DNA of 9,888 nucleotides from Gammaproteobacteria bacterium (GTDB lineage Bacteria; Pseudomonadota; Gammaproteobacteria; Arenicellales; Poriferihabitantaceae): NCBI GenBank assembly GCA_024679435.1, contig JAIBDK010000061.1, positions 1 to 9,888 on the forward strand, in the 5' to 3' direction. A model generated the notes under the pieces. That model made no database searches. It worked only from the letters and a program-made list of their open reading frames with translations, and had not been told where the DNA came from. The translations under genes were made by a program, and so were the position numbers. Of the stretch, positions 6,838-9,888 are shown one piece after another. Numbering within the stretch: position 1 is the first letter of the stretch; each line of letters starts with the position of its first letter.

Positions 6838-6847
6838 CAGTGACTTC
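6691..6847. repeat. Perfect 17-bp inverted repeat spanning the exosortase start
   Basis: GAAGTCACTGTTACTTC at 6691-6707 is the exact reverse complement of GAAGTAACAGTGACTTC at 6831-6847. Each arm is itself a near-palindrome (GAAGTnACnGTnACTTC), so the two copies also read as direct repeats with three mismatches, and both encode EVTVTS in the local reading frames. The second arm contains the stop of the small secreted protein gene (6835-6837) and the exosortase GTG start (6840-6842). In RNA the arms could pair across a 123-nt loop and mask that start. As DNA, the arms resemble two dimeric protein-binding sites. The match is certain; the function is inferred. Confidence 0.75.
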
Positions 6848-7676
6848 TGGGGACACGCTAAACAGTATTTTAGAAACAACTCTGGTATTCGGACTGGCAG
6901 CAGCCATCGCCATTTTACTGGTCGCCACCCAACAACCGTTTGGTTCGGCTTGGCTTGAAGTGGTAGGTCCCAGCAGAGTTTTAACATTGGCGTTTCTTAT
7001 TAGCTTATGCACTTGTCTTATAAGGGCTGTTGCGACAGGTTGGTACGTAATTGGTTTTGCATTCCTACTATCAGTCATAATGAGCAAATTTGTCCCTATT
7101 GAGTATTGGGCTGCGGCATTGTTCACTTATGGAATCTGGTTAATGATTAGACGTTCCGCCGTAGCTCCTACAATCATTGCTCTAGGCGCTCTCGGATTAC
7201 ATTCCGCTCTGATGATGGAGCAACTACCGGGAGTAATCCACCTTGCGTTGCATATGGATACCATTATTGCTACTTCGCTGATCGAGCTGTCAGGCCGTGC
7301 AGTGGATGTCCGTGGAACAGCGCTTTTCGTCGAGGAAGGGTTCTCACTCCGACTAATTGGCCCGTGTAGTTCAATCTGGCCAATGCTAACTATAATAGGT
7401 GCGGTCGGTTCCATCCTGGGTGGGATGCAATTAGGAGCCGTAAAACATGCACACATTGTTATGGTACTCGCTGCACTTACAGCAATATTTCTCAACGGAA
7501 TGCGTCTGGCAATTATGAGTTCATCAAATGTGGCATTCGAATGGTTACATGCCGGCTCGGGTGCAATGATATTTCGCATTTCGCTCCTGGCAATAATAAT
7601 CGTTTCATTCGCCTTTGTTATCTTGCAGCGACACCCTGTCAACGTCACAAGTATTCATAAGCCAAAGAGCATCTAA
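6840..7676 (+). CDS. Exosortase/archaeosortase-family transpeptidase
   Basis: A 278-residue polytopic inner-membrane protein with about eight hydrophobic segments. The three residues expected for the family active site are in order and in context: Cys in LIGPCSSIWPM (C176), Arg in FLNGMRLAIM (R222) and His in WLHAGSGAMIF (H237). Exosortases cleave C-terminal sorting signals of exported proteins on the periplasmic side and are thought to pass them to another acceptor or attachment. The GTG at 6840 is chosen because it sits 2 nt after the stop of the preceding gene with GAGAAG upstream and leaves the first helix near residue 11; the frame is open to a TTG at 6756, inside the previous gene. Translation is probably coupled to the small upstream gene and may be controlled by the inverted repeat over its start. 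It does not obviously match a named PEP-CTERM subtype. Confidence 0.85.
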   Translation: MTSGDTLNSILETTLVFGLAAAIAILLVATQQPFGSAWLEVVGPSRVLTLAFLISLCTCLIRAVATGWYVIGFAFLLSVIMSKFVPIEYWAAALFTYGIWLMIRRSAVAPTIIALGALGLHSALMMEQLPGVIHLALHMDTIIATSLIELSGRAVDVRGTALFVEEGFSLRLIGPCSSIWPMLTIIGAVGSILGGMQLGAVKHAHIVMVLAALTAIFLNGMRLAIMSSSNVAFEWLHAGSGAMIFRISLLAIIIVSFAFVILQRHPVNVTSIHKPKSI

Positions 7677-7780
7677 ATTAATATCAGCACTAACTTATGT
7701 TGTTAAAATTAAACTGGCGAGACAAGCACAACAGACTATTAAAACTTACAAAACTGCAATATTTTTCCGCAAAAAATACC

Positions 7781-7845
7781 TTGCATGCAATTTTATGCAA
7801 AAGGGACTAGATTTCTACTATATTTTTTGCAAATAAATGCATTTA
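7781..7845. repeat. Cluster of TGCA-centred palindromes
   Basis: The cluster contains TTGCATGCAA (7781-7790, perfect 10-bp palindrome), TTGCAT-N8-ATGCAA (7781-7800, inverted repeat), TTGCAA (7827-7832) and TAAATGCATTTA (7834-7845, perfect 12-bp palindrome). It lies just upstream of the TATAAT box and shares its half-sites with the divergent EPS control region. Possible operator sites; function is not established. Confidence 0.45.
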
Positions 7846-7849
7846 GGTT

Positions 7850-7878
7850 TTCGCTCGATATCTATTTAATACTATAAT
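7850..7878 (+). promoter_or_regulatory. Possible sigma-70 promoter for the SulP gene
   Basis: A perfect TATAAT lies at 7873-7878. The -35 position at 17-bp spacing reads TTCGCT (7850-7855), a poor match to TTGACA, so activation by a bound factor is plausible given the palindromes directly upstream. The leader to the SulP start would be about 145 nt. Confidence 0.4.
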
Positions 7879-8031
7879 CCGCGCGCTTTTCTGCCTGAGT
7901 AACTCAACCGTTAAATTTAATATTTTTTTCCATCTGCTAAGTCGGCAGCTACGAAAAGCAAGCTTCGGTGAATCCCTCCATTCTTTGCAATACGCTGGAT
8001 TCTGCCTCCACCCTATCTAGAGAGACCACCT

Positions 8032-9657
8032 TTGAGTCGATTGACTACCATTTCGGATTTTGCCAAACGACTGCGTTCCAGCGAATCCACCACATCGTCC
8101 GGCTCCAAAGACACAATGGGTGTCGGGCAATTCCGTGTCGAAATTCTTTCTGGTCTTACAGTAGCTCTGGCACTGGTTCCTGAAGCCATTGCATTTGCAT
8201 TTGTCGCCGGTGTTGCACCCCTTGCAGGGCTATATGCGGCATTTATCGTTGGCTTGATTACAGCGGTCTTTGGTGGAAGACCCGGCATGATTTCCGGCGC
8301 CACAGGTGCACTGGCAGTGGTAATGGTTTCGCTGGTTGCGCAACACGGTGCCGAATATCTATTCGCAGCGGTGGTATTAATGGGAATCATCCAGATAACG
8401 GCGGGAGCATTAAAACTGGGGAAGTTCATTCGAATGGTACCCCACCCGGTAATGCTGGGATTTGTAAACGGCCTTGCCATTGTTATTTTTCTGGCTCAAC
8501 TCAGTCAGTTCAAGGTTATTGATGAATCCGGACAACATGTCTGGATGAACGGAGTGACATTGTGGACCATGCTGGGCCTGGTAGGCGCGACCATGTTGTT
8601 AATCCACTTCACTCCCAAAGTCACCCGATTAATACCGGCTCCGCTGGCGGCAATCGCAACTGTGGCAGCGGTGGTTATTTTCTTTGACATACCGGTTCCC
8701 CGGGTCGGAGATCTGGCATCTCTTGAGGGCGGACTGCCGAAATTTTCGGTTCCCCTGGTGCCGTTTAATATCGAAACCTTGTGGATCATATTGCCCTATT
8801 CCATCATTCTGGCGGCGATCGGACTGATCGAAAGTCTACTGACTTTGAATCTGGTGAGTGAAATAACAGGTAAACGCGGCGGTGCATCCCAGGAATGCAT
8901 CGCCCAGGGTGCCGCCAATACTGTCACTGGATTCTTCGGTGGAATGGGTGGTTGTGCCATGATTGGACAGTCCATGATAAATGTTAAATCCGGAGGACGA
9001 TCAAGACTATCCGGAATTGCAGCGGCACTTTTCTTATTGAGCTTTATTCTGTTCGCCAGCCCGGTTATTGAACTGATTCCTCTGGCAGCACTGGTTGGCG
9101 TTATGTTCATGGTAGTCATCGGCACATTTGCCTGGCAAAGCATAAGAATACTCAGCAGAATTCCACGTTCAGACGCATTCGTTATCTTGCTGGTTACTGC
9201 TGTCACAGTAGCCGAAGATCTGGCAATTGCGGTGGTAGTGGGTGTTATCGTATCGGCTCTTGTATATGCCTGGAATGCTGCTTCTACCATTCAGGTCAAT
9301 TCAAGAGACTCCATAACCGAGATCGGTGCCCGCGTGTATGAAATATCCGGTCCGTTGTTTTTTGGTTCAGCGACCCGGTTCCAGGAACTATTTGACCCAT
9401 CTCAGGACCCTGAGGTGGTTATTTTGGACTTCAACAATTCCAGAGTTGTAGACCAATCCGCCTTGCAGGCCATCGAGGCGGTAGCTGCCAAATACCAACA
9501 GTCTGGGAAAAGACTTCAACTGCGACACTTAACCCACGATTGCCATAAACTTCTCACCACGGCGGGTCAACTGATGGTGGATCGAGATGACGACCCGGAC
9601 TACGGACTAGCCGTAGATTACGACATCAAGTCAGGACGCATGGGCGGCACACACTAA
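8032..9657 (+). CDS. SulP/SLC26-family anion transporter with C-terminal STAS domain
   Basis: A 541-residue inner-membrane transporter of normal family length. The N-terminal signature EILSGLTVALALVPEAIAFAF (within residues 37-57) and SGATGALAVVMVSLV (88-102) are typical of the SulP transport core. PHPVMLGFVNGLAI and the region GKRGGASQECIAQG followed by GFFGGMGGCAMIGQS (about 280-308) are also conserved family stretches. A cytoplasmic STAS domain occupies about 430-525 (VYEISGPLFFGSATRF, then VVILDF and VVDQSALQAI). SulP proteins carry sulfate, bicarbonate or other anions, and the substrate cannot be assigned here. The start is uncertain: TTG 8032 has GAGAGA 6 nt upstream and no earlier ATG exists after an in-frame TGA at 7969-7971, but TTG 8041 or ATG 8116 (residue 29) would also keep the full core. 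It is probably its own transcription unit. Confidence 0.9.
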   Translation: MSRLTTISDFAKRLRSSESTTSSGSKDTMGVGQFRVEILSGLTVALALVPEAIAFAFVAGVAPLAGLYAAFIVGLITAVFGGRPGMISGATGALAVVMVSLVAQHGAEYLFAAVVLMGIIQITAGALKLGKFIRMVPHPVMLGFVNGLAIVIFLAQLSQFKVIDESGQHVWMNGVTLWTMLGLVGATMLLIHFTPKVTRLIPAPLAAIATVAAVVIFFDIPVPRVGDLASLEGGLPKFSVPLVPFNIETLWIILPYSIILAAIGLIESLLTLNLVSEITGKRGGASQECIAQGAANTVTGFFGGMGGCAMIGQSMINVKSGGRSRLSGIAAALFLLSFILFASPVIELIPLAALVGVMFMVVIGTFAWQSIRILSRIPRSDAFVILLVTAVTVAEDLAIAVVVGVIVSALVYAWNAASTIQVNSRDSITEIGARVYEISGPLFFGSATRFQELFDPSQDPEVVILDFNNSRVVDQSALQAIEAVAAKYQQSGKRLQLRHLTHDCHKLLTTAGQLMVDRDDDPDYGLAVDYDIKSGRMGGTH

Positions 9658-9741
9658 TACGGATCGCTATATCTCATTCCAACTTCCGGCAGGATTACCC
9701 AGATTGTCATTCCGGGCGAGTTTAGCGGTAAGCCCCCAACG

Positions 9742-9888
9742 TCATTGCTTTAGCGCATCAACCACGGCCTGGGCGACGACTCGGTTGAAGCAATGGGCAG
9801 GCTGATCCATCGCCGGCGCCAGCGCACCGCCGTCAAATGCCGATGACTTTCGACCGCGCTGCATCCCTTCCACCATATCCCGATCTTC
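9742..9888 (-). CDS. Rieske-type aromatic ring-hydroxylating oxygenase, C-terminal fragment
   Basis: On the minus strand an open frame enters from the window edge and ends at TGA 9742-9744, giving the last 48 residues of a protein. It reads EDRDMVEGMQRGRKSSAFDG, continuing to a DQPAHCFNRVVAQAV end. This resembles the C-terminus of Rieske oxygenase alpha subunits (catalytic domain end, with the VEGMQRG and GG...P.MDQP pattern). The iron-binding and Rieske parts lie outside the window, so this rests on a short stretch. The gene faces the SulP gene across an 84-bp gap in which no terminator hairpin was found. Base composition is visibly more GC-rich than in the EPS locus. Confidence 0.65.
   Translation of the reverse strand, partial: EDRDMVEGMQRGRKSSAFDGGALAPAMDQPAHCFNRVVAQAVVDALKQ

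Larger units (their letters stand above)
7677..8031. other. AT-rich intergenic spacer between the exosortase operon and the SulP gene
   Basis: These 355 bp hold no credible gene. They contain a weak AT hairpin (TATTTTT-CCGCA-AAAAATA, 7760-7778), several TGCA-centred palindromes (7781-7845), a TATAAT box at 7873-7878 and the SulP leader. No GC-rich stem with a T-run was found, so the end of the exosortase transcript is not identified. Confidence 0.6.

Noticed and set aside
6756..6839. Exosortase start at TTG 6756 or GTG 6795
   Set aside because: Both lie inside the preceding gene without a clear ribosome site; GTG 6840 follows the stop directly and leaves a normal N-terminus.
7127..7648. 173-codon open frame on the minus strand opposite the exosortase
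   Set aside because: Low-complexity translation without domain features; it is an antisense shadow of the exosortase gene.
7760..7778. AT-only hairpin as a terminator of the exosortase operon
   Set aside because: Seven A-T pairs form a weak stem with no following T-run, so it is not convincing as an intrinsic terminator.
7615..7836. 73-codon plus-strand frame overlapping the exosortase end
   Set aside because: Begins out of frame inside the exosortase gene and runs into AT-rich spacer; no ribosome site and no recognisable features.
8013..9290. Several 90-165-codon minus-strand frames opposite the SulP gene
   Set aside because: Threonine/proline/alanine-rich translations typical of antisense frames of membrane-protein genes.
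9658..9741. Bidirectional terminator between the convergent SulP and Rieske genes
   Set aside because: Only a repeated TTCCGG is visible; no inverted repeat with a T-run was found.
1..9888. tRNA, rRNA, CRISPR array, insertion sequence
   Set aside because: No cloverleaf sequence, no regularly spaced repeats, and no transposase or terminal inverted repeats were seen.

Overview
The window looks like a Gram-negative proteobacterial chromosome, most likely a marine or aquatic gammaproteobacterium. This is inferred from a Wza-type outer-membrane export lipoprotein, a Wzx/Wzy-type exopolysaccharide (EPS) locus, -24/-12 sigma-54 promoters, an exosortase-family protein, a SulP transporter and a Rieske oxygenase fragment. 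The taxonomic placement comes from protein style only and is weak.

Layout. Positions 1-4488 hold a leftward EPS operon, in transcription order: polysaccharide pyruvyl transferase (3187-4488), Wzx-type flippase (1783-3180), FrhB-like iron-sulfur flavoprotein (476-1786), and the N-terminal part of a Wzy/O-antigen-ligase-like membrane protein (1-438, cut by the window edge). Positions 4489-4722 are a divergent control region with two back-to-back sigma-54 promoters: an essentially perfect one firing left (4500-4516) and a one-mismatch one firing right (4675-4691). Rightward from it runs a second operon: an initiating sugar-phosphate transferase fused in frame to a Wza-like export lipoprotein (4723-6462), a 109-residue secreted protein with a C-terminal sorting-signal architecture (6508-6837), and an exosortase-family transpeptidase (6840-7676). 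Positions 7677-8031 are an AT-rich, gene-free spacer with TGCA-centred palindromes and a TATAAT box. After it come a SulP-family anion transporter (8032-9657) and, convergent with it, the C-terminal end of a Rieske-type ring-hydroxylating oxygenase (9742-9888), both probably outside the EPS locus.

How the parts fit. The fused transferase would start the lipid-linked repeat unit. Wzx would flip it, the Wzy-like protein would polymerise or ligate it, and the Wza-like unit would export it, with pyruvyl transferase and perhaps the FrhB-like protein decorating the sugar. The exosortase and its small neighbour look like a dedicated enzyme/substrate pair co-transcribed with the export gene. Sigma-54 control of both arms matches the known link between exosortase systems, EPS and the PrsK/PrsR/RpoN regulatory pathway.

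The most unusual features are: (i) the transferase-lipoprotein fusion with a complete lipoprotein signal peptide in the middle; (ii) a perfect 17-bp inverted repeat whose second arm covers the exosortase start codon and whose first arm lies inside the substrate gene; (iii) a dedicated exosortase substrate lacking a PEP motif; (iv) a sigma-54 promoter so close to the pyruvyl transferase gene that its mRNA would be almost leaderless.
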